Assembly: GCF_004331035.1 (NCBI RefSeq)
Contig: NZ_SJNT01000013.1
Span: forward strand, 1 to 64,000
Source: Acinetobacter sp. ANC 4910
GTDB taxonomy: Bacteria > Pseudomonadota > Gammaproteobacteria > Pseudomonadales > Moraxellaceae
Direction of reading: 5' to 3'
DNA length: 64,000 nucleotides
The position numbers and the translations under genes were made by a program. The notes beneath the pieces were generated by a model. The model was not told where the DNA came from. It saw only the letters and a program-made list of their open reading frames with translations, and did no database searches. This document shows positions 55,079 to 63,117 of this stretch, piece by piece (position 1 is the first letter of the stretch; every line of letters starts with the position of its first letter).

Positions 55079-56278
55079 ATGAACTTACAAAACCCTAAAA
55101 AATTTAAAATCTTGCTCGATCAAGCCCATGAAGTTGCATTAAATGTGTTGCGCCCAATTTCACGAAAATACGACAAAGCCGAACATGCCTACCCAAAAGA
55201 ACTGGATATGCTTGCATCCTTACTCGATGGCATGAATGACGGTGGTGAAGGTATAAACGCTGGAGCTGCGGTAGGAAAACGCGGTTCACAAGACGACAGC
55301 AATAAAAACGGCGTCAATATGTCTACAGCATTAGGCATTATCGAAATGTGTTATGGCGATACGGGACTGTTACTGTCTATGCCACGTCAGGGACTTGGCA
55401 ATTCAGCGATTGCTGCCGTTGCGAACGATGAACAATTGGAACGCTTTAAAGGCACATGGGCGGCAATGGCAATCACCGAGCCAAATTGTGGTTCTGACTC
55501 TGCGGCTATTCGAACCACAGCCACCAAAGATGGTGACGACTATATCTTAAATGGTGAAAAAATCTTTGTGACTTCAGGCGAACGTGCCGATTCTGTTGTG
55601 GTCTGGGCGACGCTGGATAAAAAACTTGGTCGTGCTGCCATCAAATCTTTTGTAGTCGCAAAAGGTACAGCAGGTATGACAGTTGAACGACTGGAACACA
55701 AACTCGGAATTAAAGCATCTGATACTGCCGTGATTCGTTTTGACCAATGTCGTGTCCCTGCGGAAAACTTACTCGGGAATGCCGAAATTGATGTTGCAAA
55801 AGGCTTTGCTGGGGTGATGGAAACTTTTGATAACACGCGTCCTTTGGTCGCTGCGATGGCTATTGGATGTGCCAAAGCCTCTTTAGAACGCATCAAAGAA
55901 ATTTTTCAGGATCAACTTGATTCAAACTATGCTACCCCTTATTTGCAATGTTCCAACCTAGCAGCCCAGATTTATAAAATGGAAGCAGAATGGGAAGCCG
56001 CACGTCTACTCATGTTAAAAGCAACGTGGATGGCAGACAATAAAAAACCAAACTCTAAAGAGGCTTCTATCGCAAAAGCCAAAGCAGGTCGTGTGGGCAA
56101 TGACATTACATTAAAGTGTGTGGAACTTGCAGCTTCTGTCGGTTATAGCGAAACAGAGCTTTTAGAGAAATGGGCACGTGATTCTAAAATCTTAGACATT
56201 TTTGAAGGTACGCAGCAAATCCAGCAATTGATTATTGCACGGCGTGAACTGGGTAAAAGTTCAAGTGAGTTAAAGTAA
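55079..56278 (+). CDS. Acyl-CoA dehydrogenase, canonical
   Basis: 399 residues from ATG 55079, with TCAGGA ahead. A frame from 55010 overlaps the preceding gene and is not used. The FAD/substrate loop is ITEPNCGSDSAAIRTTATKD and the catalytic glutamate is in LDIFEGTQQIQQLIIARRE. It performs the first step of beta-oxidation, oxidising acyl-CoA to enoyl-CoA. Paired with an atypical homologue 22 bases upstream, close to the alkane hydroxylase. Confidence 0.93.
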   Translation: MNLQNPKKFKILLDQAHEVALNVLRPISRKYDKAEHAYPKELDMLASLLDGMNDGGEGINAGAAVGKRGSQDDSNKNGVNMSTALGIIEMCYGDTGLLLSMPRQGLGNSAIAAVANDEQLERFKGTWAAMAITEPNCGSDSAAIRTTATKDGDDYILNGEKIFVTSGERADSVVVWATLDKKLGRAAIKSFVVAKGTAGMTVERLEHKLGIKASDTAVIRFDQCRVPAENLLGNAEIDVAKGFAGVMETFDNTRPLVAAMAIGCAKASLERIKEIFQDQLDSNYATPYLQCSNLAAQIYKMEAEWEAARLLMLKATWMADNKKPNSKEASIAKAKAGRVGNDITLKCVELAASVGYSETELLEKWARDSKILDIFEGTQQIQQLIIARRELGKSSSELK

Positions 56279-56359
56279 GTACTATTCGCTTAAAAATGCC
56301 CTCACAAATGATGGATTATTTGCTATAACAATCCATCATTTAAATACTTTGCTTAGCCA

Positions 56360-56845
56360 ATGTTTCAAATTCGTACGCTCCAAGAACAAGATAATCCTGC
56401 AATTGCCCACATTATTCGTGAAGTGTCCAAAGAGTTTGGCCTTGCACCTGAATCTGGCTTTGCTGTTGCAGACCCTATTTTAGACAATTTATATCAAGTT
56501 TATAGTCAGCCCAATGCACAGTATTGGGTAATTGAAAATGCACAAGGTCAAATTTTAGGTGGTGGTGGACTTTCGCCGCTTAGTGGTGATCATGAAACGC
56601 TTGAAATTCAAAAAATGTACTTTTTACCTGAAATTCGTGGTTTAGGTTTTGCCAAACAAATCTTAGAACAATGTTTCAAATTTGCTTTGGCACGAGGCTA
56701 TCGTTCCTGTTATTTGGAAACAACCAAATCTTTATGGCAAGCTGTCAAACTTTATGAAAAGTTGGGCTTTCAACACCTATCAGCACCCAAAGGTCATACG
56801 GGCCATAGCCATGCCTGTGAAATCTGGATGGAAAAAACACTTTAA
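56360..56845 (+). CDS. GNAT-family N-acetyltransferase
   Basis: 161 residues. The acetyl-CoA loop lies in MYFLPEIRGLGFAKQILEQ, and YLETTKSLWQAVKLYEKLGF is the C-terminal GNAT helix-strand. No ribosome site of note before the ATG. It follows the acyl-CoA dehydrogenases by 80 bases and converges on alkM. Substrate unknown. Confidence 0.83.
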   Translation: MFQIRTLQEQDNPAIAHIIREVSKEFGLAPESGFAVADPILDNLYQVYSQPNAQYWVIENAQGQILGGGGLSPLSGDHETLEIQKMYFLPEIRGLGFAKQILEQCFKFALARGYRSCYLETTKSLWQAVKLYEKLGFQHLSAPKGHTGHSHACEIWMEKTL

Positions 56846-56857
56846 AATACGCACAAA

Positions 56858-56889
56858 AATGACATCAATCCCACTGAATTGATGTCATT
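56858..56889 (-). terminator. Terminator of alkM
   Basis: AATGACATCAAT and its exact complement pair (12 bp) around eight bases. On the leftward strand it is followed by TTTTTG, 30 bases after the alkM stop. It may also dampen the GNAT transcript from the other side. Confidence 0.8.
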
Positions 56890-56920
56890 GCTTGCTCAAT
56901 TTTGAATGATGTATAAATCA

Positions 56921-58138
56921 TTATGAGTTCAGTAATTTATCTATTACACCAAATTTCTTAAAAATCTTCGCTCTACGCTTAGGGTGAATATTGGCTTTAT
57001 TTAAGTCACCGCCATAATGTTTAAATACGCGCTTATCCATCATTTTGAACCATAATGGCGGGATCATCGCAGGTAAAAGCATACTCGCATAGCCACTTGG
57101 CAGCTCTGGTGCTTCATCGAAGTGTCGCAGAGCTTGGAATGGTCGTGTTGGATAAGCATGATGATCTGAATGACGTTGCAATTGATATAGGAACAAATTA
57201 GTCACAATGTTATTGTTATTCCAACTATGCTCAGGCATGGTTCGCTCATATTTGCCATTTTCATCTTTCTGGCGCAACAAACCATAGTGTTCAATATAGT
57301 TAATAATTTCAAACAAGCTAATGCCATATAAAGATTGTGTGATTAAATATGGCGTAATACCTGCACCAAACATTTTAATCATGCTGGCATGAAATGTGGC
57401 ACTCATTCCCCAGCCTTGTAACAGCTCATTATCCTTAGACCAAAACGTCTTGCCTTTACGCTTCAAACGATTACTTTCAATTTCAATTGCAGATTTAAAT
57501 GAGCCAATCACAGTTCTAGGTAAAAATTCATAAAAAGTTTCGCCCATACGCGAGGATGCAGGGTCTTCTGGTGTTGCCGCACGTTTATGATGCCCATACG
57601 GATGCTCAATGCGAAAATGGTTATAGCCTGTCGGGACCAAGGCCAAATGTGACAGAATATGATCCAAACGATCCGACTTATGGCTTAATTCATGGGCTGT
57701 ATTGATTGCAATACCGTTAATTGCTCCCATAGAAACACCGAGTAAAATTTTATCCAATAAAGACGTCTCTTTACGTCCCACTAAATAACACGCATAAACA
57801 TTGGCTGCATACTGAAGTGGAATAAAAGTTTTTACCAAACGCGCATAATAAGGATCTTGTTCTAGTAATTTCACATCTTCAGTAGTCGGGTTATTTTGAT
57901 CTTTACCAATGAATGCATCAATTGTAGGAATAATGACATGAAGCAATAAGGGGCCACCTAAAGCAAATGCCTTTTTTAATGGACGTGGTGCAAACTGATA
58001 GCCTGCTAAAATTCCCATACCAATCACAGGTAAAGCGGGACTGATTGCCCATAAATAACGTTTTTTATCTAAAGCCATCCCCGCTTTGACTGGAAGCAAA
58101 ATCGAATCCTGTTCTGTTACTTTGACTGTTGCATTCAT
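56921..58138 (-). CDS. alkM: Alkane 1-monooxygenase (membrane di-iron, AlkB family)
   Basis: 405 residues from ATG 58138, preceded by GGAAAGG (TTG at 58144 is in frame). Histidine boxes: HELSH at 149-153, HFRIEHPYGHH at 174-184, and HSDHH at 323-327, plus NYIEHYGL at 280-287. Several membrane helices lie before and between the boxes. It oxidises terminal carbons of medium/long n-alkanes with rubredoxin as donor. Rubredoxin genes are not in this window. It is divergent from an AraC-type regulator, as alkM and alkR are in Acinetobacter. Confidence 0.95.
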   Translation of the reverse strand: MNATVKVTEQDSILLPVKAGMALDKKRYLWAISPALPVIGMGILAGYQFAPRPLKKAFALGGPLLLHVIIPTIDAFIGKDQNNPTTEDVKLLEQDPYYARLVKTFIPLQYAANVYACYLVGRKETSLLDKILLGVSMGAINGIAINTAHELSHKSDRLDHILSHLALVPTGYNHFRIEHPYGHHKRAATPEDPASSRMGETFYEFLPRTVIGSFKSAIEIESNRLKRKGKTFWSKDNELLQGWGMSATFHASMIKMFGAGITPYLITQSLYGISLFEIINYIEHYGLLRQKDENGKYERTMPEHSWNNNNIVTNLFLYQLQRHSDHHAYPTRPFQALRHFDEAPELPSGYASMLLPAMIPPLWFKMMDKRVFKHYGGDLNKANIHPKRRAKIFKKFGVIDKLLNS

Positions 58139-58166
58139 TTGCAAACCTTTCCTTCTTTTCTTGTTA

Positions 58167-58194
58167 TGTATATATTTTCTTAATTCGTCCTCAA
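58167..58194 (-). promoter_or_regulatory. Predicted alkM promoter
   Basis: On the minus strand TTGAGG (58194-58189) and TATACA (58172-58167) are 16 bases apart, about 28 bases upstream of the ATG. A weak -35 fits an activated promoter. Confidence 0.45.
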
Positions 58195-58203
58195 GCTACA
58201 GTA

Positions 58204-58233
58204 GTAACCGTCCATAAAAACTATGTAATCGTC
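58204..58233. promoter_or_regulatory. Direct repeat, candidate AlkR operator
   Basis: GTAACCGTC (58204-58212) and GTAATCGTC (58225-58233) share 8 of 9 bases with start-to-start spacing of 21 bases, two helical turns. It lies 10 bases upstream of the predicted alkM -35, the expected position for an AraC-type activator dimer. Confidence 0.5.
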
Positions 58234-58325
58234 TTTGGCTTAATTTGATAAACAATGACCTACAAACACATATGACAAACTGCTCATCGTTGTATATTTC
58301 CGCAGATAAGAAAGAATGAAAAGAC

Positions 58326-59249
58326 ATGGATGCACTAAGTAAAATTTTTGATGATATTCATCTGAACAAATCAGAATACCTTTATTTGAAAGCTCAAGGA
58401 GACTGGTGTTTTCAATATCAAGATCAGAGTGCCATGGTCGCTTATGTTATGGTTGCAGGTCATGCCTTCATTCAATTAGATGCAAGCACGCAAGTTCAAG
58501 CCCGTGCGGGCGATTTAATTTTAATCCCTTCTGGTCGCAGTCATACTGCCTTTAATACGCCAAACCTTTTGGTCGATACATTAAATATTACTCATCGTTT
58601 CGATGAAACTGGTGAAAAAAGTATTGAATTTGGCTCTGGCGACGGAAAGCAAACCGTGATTTTGGCAATTCGCTGTCATATGGACAGTATTATGGCGCGA
58701 CCTCTGCTGAATGCCTTACCTCAATCCATTCATTTACACCAAATGAATGGACAAACGATTCCTGAATGGCTACAGATTGGCTTGCAGTTTTTAGCGGTAG
58801 AAACGCTACAAGTGCAACCTGGTCGTGACAAAATTCTAGATCACCTGGTGAGTATTTTTTTTATTGAATGTGTTCGCGACTACATTTTGCAGTTGAGTGA
58901 TCGCAACAACTGGTTAACTGCACTCTCTCATCCTGAATTATCCAATGCCTTAGCAGCCATTCATGGACAACCGCAACGCGCTTGGACGGTAGAAACTCTC
59001 GCAGAACAATGCTGTATGTCCCGTTCCAAATTTGCCCAATTATTTAGTCAGATTATTGGTGAAACGCCACTCGCGTATTTGCAGCAACATCGGCTACGCA
59101 TTGCATCACAATACCTAAGACAAGGACAATACACGATTCAGCAAATTGCCCACTTGGTGGGCTATGCTTCCGAAACAGCGTTCAGTCAAACCTTTAAAAA
59201 GCAGTTTGATCTCACACCTACTCAATATCGCCAACAATTTATGCAATAG
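58326..59249 (+). CDS. alkR: AraC-family regulator of alkane oxidation (AlkR-like)
   Basis: 307 residues. The N-terminal half is a cupin-type sensor (GHAFIQLDASTQVQARAGDL, then ILIPSGRSH near residue 65). The C-terminal double helix-turn-helix is clear: TLAEQCCMSRSKFAQLFSQI then TIQQIAHLVGYASETAFSQT, ending in the AraC signature. Divergent from alkM with about 190 bases between starts. In Acinetobacter AlkR activates alkM in response to long-chain alkanes, and the same is inferred here. Confidence 0.9.
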   Translation: MDALSKIFDDIHLNKSEYLYLKAQGDWCFQYQDQSAMVAYVMVAGHAFIQLDASTQVQARAGDLILIPSGRSHTAFNTPNLLVDTLNITHRFDETGEKSIEFGSGDGKQTVILAIRCHMDSIMARPLLNALPQSIHLHQMNGQTIPEWLQIGLQFLAVETLQVQPGRDKILDHLVSIFFIECVRDYILQLSDRNNWLTALSHPELSNALAAIHGQPQRAWTVETLAEQCCMSRSKFAQLFSQIIGETPLAYLQQHRLRIASQYLRQGQYTIQQIAHLVGYASETAFSQTFKKQFDLTPTQYRQQFMQ

Positions 59250-59266
59250 CCCAAATACTGCGTACG

Positions 59267-60436
59267 TTACAGCAAACTTAAAATGGCTTGTACGGGATCT
59301 TCACTATTGCCCGAAAGTAGCTGTTTATGCATGGTAATGTGCTGCATAACCTGAATTTGCGCCACTTCAATATTCATCAGTTTTTCGATTTCATGCGCTA
59401 AGTTTTCTGGTGTTGCGTCGTTCTGAATCAATTCCTGAATCACTTTTTTCCCTGCAATAATATTTGGCAAAGAATAATAAGGAATCTTAATCAACAATTT
59501 CGCAATAAAATAAGTCAAAGAATTGAGCTTATAAAAAGTCACCATCGGACGATGTAACAGCATAGCCTCTAAAGTTGCGGTACCTGAAGCCAGAGCCACA
59601 ATATTGGCAGCGTTCATCACCTGACGACCAATTTTAGATTCTGTGTCTGTATTTTCCAATAAATGCACTTTGGCGCGGAAAGCATCAGAATAATGTTGCA
59701 GTAAATGTTCAATTTGCTGTTTACGTGCATCATTAATCGCTGGAATCAAAAATTCGTAGTCTGGATATTTTTGGCTCAGAATTTCCCCTGCTTTGAGTAC
59801 CAATGGACCTAAGCGTTCGACTTCACCACGGCGACTGCCTGGTAATAATGCAATATGCTTTTGATTCGTTGCTAAACCGAGTTCTTGCTTTGCTTCGATC
59901 AAATCATTTTTTAAAGGTAATTCACTCGCTAAGGGATGACCAACAAAGGCAGCAGACACATCAAATTTTTTAAAGAATGCTTTTTCGAATGGGAATAAGC
60001 ACAGCACCAAATCAATATTTGCCTTAATTCCATGTGCACGCCCTTGTCGCCATGCCCAAACAGAAGGACTTACATATTGAACAGTTTTAATCGGCAATTG
60101 CTTTTGCTTCAAACTTTTCGATAAGCGCAAATTAAAATCAGGCGCATCAATACCAATAAATATATCGACAGGATTTTTAGACCATTTTTCGACAAGCCCA
60201 TCCCGCACGGCAAATAACTTTTTGATATCTTTTAAGACCTCAACAATCCCCATGACCGATAAAATATCCATCGGGTAGTCACTTTGAAAGCCTTCCGCGA
60301 TCATTTGAGGACCGCCAATTCCTTCAAACTCAGCATCAATTCCTTGCTCACGAAAACTGCGGATTAATTTAGCACCCAAGGTGTCTCCAGAAACTTCACC
60401 TACAACAATGCCAATTTTTAGTTTTTTGTTGTTCAA
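59267..60436 (-). CDS. lpxB: Lipid-A-disaccharide synthase
   Basis: 389 residues. VGEVSGDTLGAKLI at the N-terminus, YVSPSVWAWRQGRAHGI, LPGSRRGEVERLGP and LASGTATLEAML in the C-terminal half are LpxB motifs. It condenses UDP-diacylglucosamine with lipid X in lipid A synthesis. No ATG lies near the start; TTG at 60436 is the best choice with no clear ribosome site. It converges on alkR with 17 bases between. Confidence 0.95.
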   Translation of the reverse strand: MNNKKLKIGIVVGEVSGDTLGAKLIRSFREQGIDAEFEGIGGPQMIAEGFQSDYPMDILSVMGIVEVLKDIKKLFAVRDGLVEKWSKNPVDIFIGIDAPDFNLRLSKSLKQKQLPIKTVQYVSPSVWAWRQGRAHGIKANIDLVLCLFPFEKAFFKKFDVSAAFVGHPLASELPLKNDLIEAKQELGLATNQKHIALLPGSRRGEVERLGPLVLKAGEILSQKYPDYEFLIPAINDARKQQIEHLLQHYSDAFRAKVHLLENTDTESKIGRQVMNAANIVALASGTATLEAMLLHRPMVTFYKLNSLTYFIAKLLIKIPYYSLPNIIAGKKVIQELIQNDATPENLAHEIEKLMNIEVAQIQVMQHITMHKQLLSGNSEDPVQAILSLL

Positions 60437-60624
60437 GACTTTATGCTCTGTTCAAAGTTAAACGTCTAAATATTCTAGCATAGCTATAACTTTTGAAAAA
60501 TTTCAACAATATGCCAAAACAGCACTACCTACCTATTTATAAATCTAATTTAGCTATGAGATTATTTTTTTAATCAATATTTACAATAGTTACACAATTG
60601 AACACCACCAATAGTAACAATAGA

Positions 60625-60643
60625 ATTAATGATAATTATTTGC
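60625..60643 (+). promoter_or_regulatory. Fur-box-like sequence upstream of the TonB receptor
   Basis: The 19 bases starting ATTAATGATAATTATTTGC match the GATAATGATAATCATTATC Fur consensus at 14 positions, counted by hand. The site ends 15 bases before the ATG and may overlap the promoter. Confidence 0.6.
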
Positions 60644-60657
60644 ATTAATGTTCATCC

Positions 60658-62757
60658 ATGTCTAAATCCCCTACGCTGTTTAAATATTCCTTACTAGCTC
60701 TCACGATTGCACATATCAATCTTAGTTTTGCTGAAGATGATGTTACAACCCTGTCTACTATACAGTTACAAGCAAATTCATCGGAAAATCAAAGCTCTGA
60801 ACAGAGCAAAGCATATACAGTTAAAAAAAGCAGCAGTGCAACCAAACTGAATATTGACACTCAGGAAACACCTCAGACTGTAAATGTGGTGACACGTCAG
60901 CAAATGGATGACTTTAACCTGACTTCAACGCGAGATATTTTAAACAATACTCCTGGTGTAACGGTGACTGGTCTGGAAACCAATCGCACAACTTATACAG
61001 CACGCGGTTTTGATATTTCAAATATATTGGTTGATGGCATTGGTATTCCGCAGGTGGATAGCTACAACTACAACAATAGTGATGTCGACAGCTATTTCTA
61101 CGACCGTATTGAAGTGGTCAAAGGTGCAGATGCCCTCACCAATGCATTAGGTGACCCAGGTGCGACGATTAACTACATTCGTAAACGTCCAACCCAAGAA
61201 TTCCAAGCCAATGCAGGAATTAGCTATGGTTCATGGGATGTTCAACGCTATGAAGCCGATATTTCAGGGGCACTGACACAAGATGGGCGTCTGCGTGGGC
61301 GTTTAGTTGGCTATGAAAAAACGGGCAATTCATATTTAGACCATTATTCGGAAGAAAAGAATGGTTTTCAGGGGATTCTTGAGGCAGACCTTACCGATTC
61401 TACAGTAGCTTCTGCGGGCTATTCTAAAACACGCCAGTATGCCAATGGCTCTCAATGGGGTGCATTACCTTTAGTCAATTCTAAAGGTGAAGCTTTAAGT
61501 TATTCACGTAGCTATAACTATGCACCATCGTGGACATACTACGACTGGGAAATTGACAACTATTTCGCCAATATCGAACAACAGCTTGCTGGTGATTGGA
61601 AATTAAAGTTTGGCTATAACCTTAAAGAATCTGAAGTTCGTGACAAAATGCTCTATTTAAGTGGATCGCCTTCTGCCACGGACAATACTTCTGGCATTTA
61701 TCTCTACCCTGAGATTTACAACCAGAAATTCAAAGAAACTACGGCAAATGCTGATATTCAAGGGACTTTCCCATTGTTTGGTCAGCATCACGAAGCCAAT
61801 ATTGGCTATAACTGGTCAAAATATACCGCGCAAAGTGTTTATTCTTATGGAAGCAGTTTAGGCACCTATACGACAGATCAGGCAAGCTGGTCACCTGAAG
61901 AACCATCATGGGGCGAGTTCTACACCGCTGCGCCAGAAGAACGGGTAATGAAATCGGTTTACACCGCTACCCGCTTACATCTAAATGATGATTTAAAACT
62001 GCTTCTAGGAGCAAACTACACTGAAATTGACACGCTTGAATACAAGGAAAATAAAGTTTCACCTTATGCGGGTTTAACCTATAACTTCACACCTGAATAT
62101 ACAGGGTATATGAGCTATACCTCGATCTTTAGACCACAAACCGTAATCGATCTAGCCACTCAAAAAACCGCTGTTCCTGTAGAGGGCGAAAGCTATGAAA
62201 TCGGGGTTAAAAGTTCATGGCTAAATGGAACGCTCACAGGTAATCTTGCTGTGTTTAGAACCGATGAAGATAATTTTGCGCTCAATCCACTGTGGGATGC
62301 CGCATATAACAAGTATTCTTCAGATATTGGTACAGTTCGTTCTCAAGGTGTAGAAGTTGGATTATCGGGTAAAGTCACCGACAATCTTGATCTGGTATTT
62401 GGCTTTTCAACCTTCAGCCTAAAAAACATGGAATCAGGTGAAAAAGCACGTGTCAATATTCCAACCCAAACCATCAATGCTTTAGCTTCTTATACTGTTC
62501 CGCATATTCCTAAACTGAAACTAGGTGCAAGTGTAAAATGGCAAGATGATATTCAAGACACCTCTTATGCATCTGTTACACAGGATGCTTATGCCTTATT
62601 CAATTTAATGGCAAGTTATGAAGTAAATAAAAATCTATTAGTGCAAGTAAATGGTAATAACCTAACCAATGAAAAATACCTCACGGGTCTTTATGGCGGT
62701 CAAGGTTATTACGGGGCTTCTGCAAATTACACAGTTGCTTTAAAATTTAAGTATTAA
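60658..62757 (+). CDS. TonB-dependent siderophore receptor
   Basis: 699 residues. It has a signal peptide (LLALTIAHINLSFA, cleavage near residue 25), a TonB-box region soon after (DVTTLSTIQLQA), a plug domain (NVVTRQQMDDFNLTSTRDIL then NNTPGVTVTG, and YDRIEVVKGADALTNALGDPGA), and a C-terminal 22-strand barrel ending in the aromatic YTVALKFKY. The plug sequence resembles FpvA/FhuE-type receptors of hydroxamate or mixed siderophores. The ligand is not known. Preceded by a Fur box, followed by a terminator, and downstream are membrane proteins linked to siderophore use. Confidence 0.93.
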   Translation: MSKSPTLFKYSLLALTIAHINLSFAEDDVTTLSTIQLQANSSENQSSEQSKAYTVKKSSSATKLNIDTQETPQTVNVVTRQQMDDFNLTSTRDILNNTPGVTVTGLETNRTTYTARGFDISNILVDGIGIPQVDSYNYNNSDVDSYFYDRIEVVKGADALTNALGDPGATINYIRKRPTQEFQANAGISYGSWDVQRYEADISGALTQDGRLRGRLVGYEKTGNSYLDHYSEEKNGFQGILEADLTDSTVASAGYSKTRQYANGSQWGALPLVNSKGEALSYSRSYNYAPSWTYYDWEIDNYFANIEQQLAGDWKLKFGYNLKESEVRDKMLYLSGSPSATDNTSGIYLYPEIYNQKFKETTANADIQGTFPLFGQHHEANIGYNWSKYTAQSVYSYGSSLGTYTTDQASWSPEEPSWGEFYTAAPEERVMKSVYTATRLHLNDDLKLLLGANYTEIDTLEYKENKVSPYAGLTYNFTPEYTGYMSYTSIFRPQTVIDLATQKTAVPVEGESYEIGVKSSWLNGTLTGNLAVFRTDEDNFALNPLWDAAYNKYSSDIGTVRSQGVEVGLSGKVTDNLDLVFGFSTFSLKNMESGEKARVNIPTQTINALASYTVPHIPKLKLGASVKWQDDIQDTSYASVTQDAYALFNLMASYEVNKNLLVQVNGNNLTNEKYLTGLYGGQGYYGASANYTVALKFKY

Positions 62758-62764
62758 TGAACCC

Positions 62765-62797
62765 GCCAAGTCTGAAGCATCAGGCTTGGCTTTTTTT
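62765..62797 (+). terminator. Terminator after the TonB receptor gene
   Basis: GCCAAGTCTGA and TCAGGCTTGGC form an 11-bp stem with one G:U, loop AGCA, followed by seven Ts. It may be partial, since the next genes are related. Confidence 0.85.
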
Positions 62798-62820
62798 GTA
62801 GTTCAATAGCGATTCATTTT

Positions 62821-63114
62821 ATGAGTAAAGCACAATCTATTTCTCTGACCTACCGTTTTCAAGTGCTGTATCGTTTTGTTATCGCCTTCATACTCGGTTT
62901 TATTTGTAGTGCTTTACTCAGTTTAGCCTTAACCCATCTGTTTCATCTAAGTTTACCCAAAGCAGAATCCATCTTTTTGGCGGCGTTCATTAGCCTTATT
63001 TTTTATGTTTTTTTTGTGATGACCTGTTTCTGCATTCGATCACTGAAGAAGCTCACGCTCGTGAGTACAGCATCCTGTGCTGTTCTTTTTTTATTATTTT
63101 TTGCAATGGGCTAA
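62821..63114 (+). CDS. Small membrane protein, DUF3649-like (iron uptake)
   Basis: 97 residues with three membrane helices (VIAFILGFICSALLSLALTH; ESIFLAAFISLIFYVFFVMT; VSTASCAVLFLLFFAMG). The LPKAESIFLAAFISL stretch resembles DUF3649 proteins, which lie between TonB receptors and PepSY proteins in siderophore clusters. Function unknown. It ends three bases before the next ATG. Confidence 0.75.
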   Translation: MSKAQSISLTYRFQVLYRFVIAFILGFICSALLSLALTHLFHLSLPKAESIFLAAFISLIFYVFFVMTCFCIRSLKKLTLVSTASCAVLFLLFFAMG

Positions 63115-63117
63115 TTC

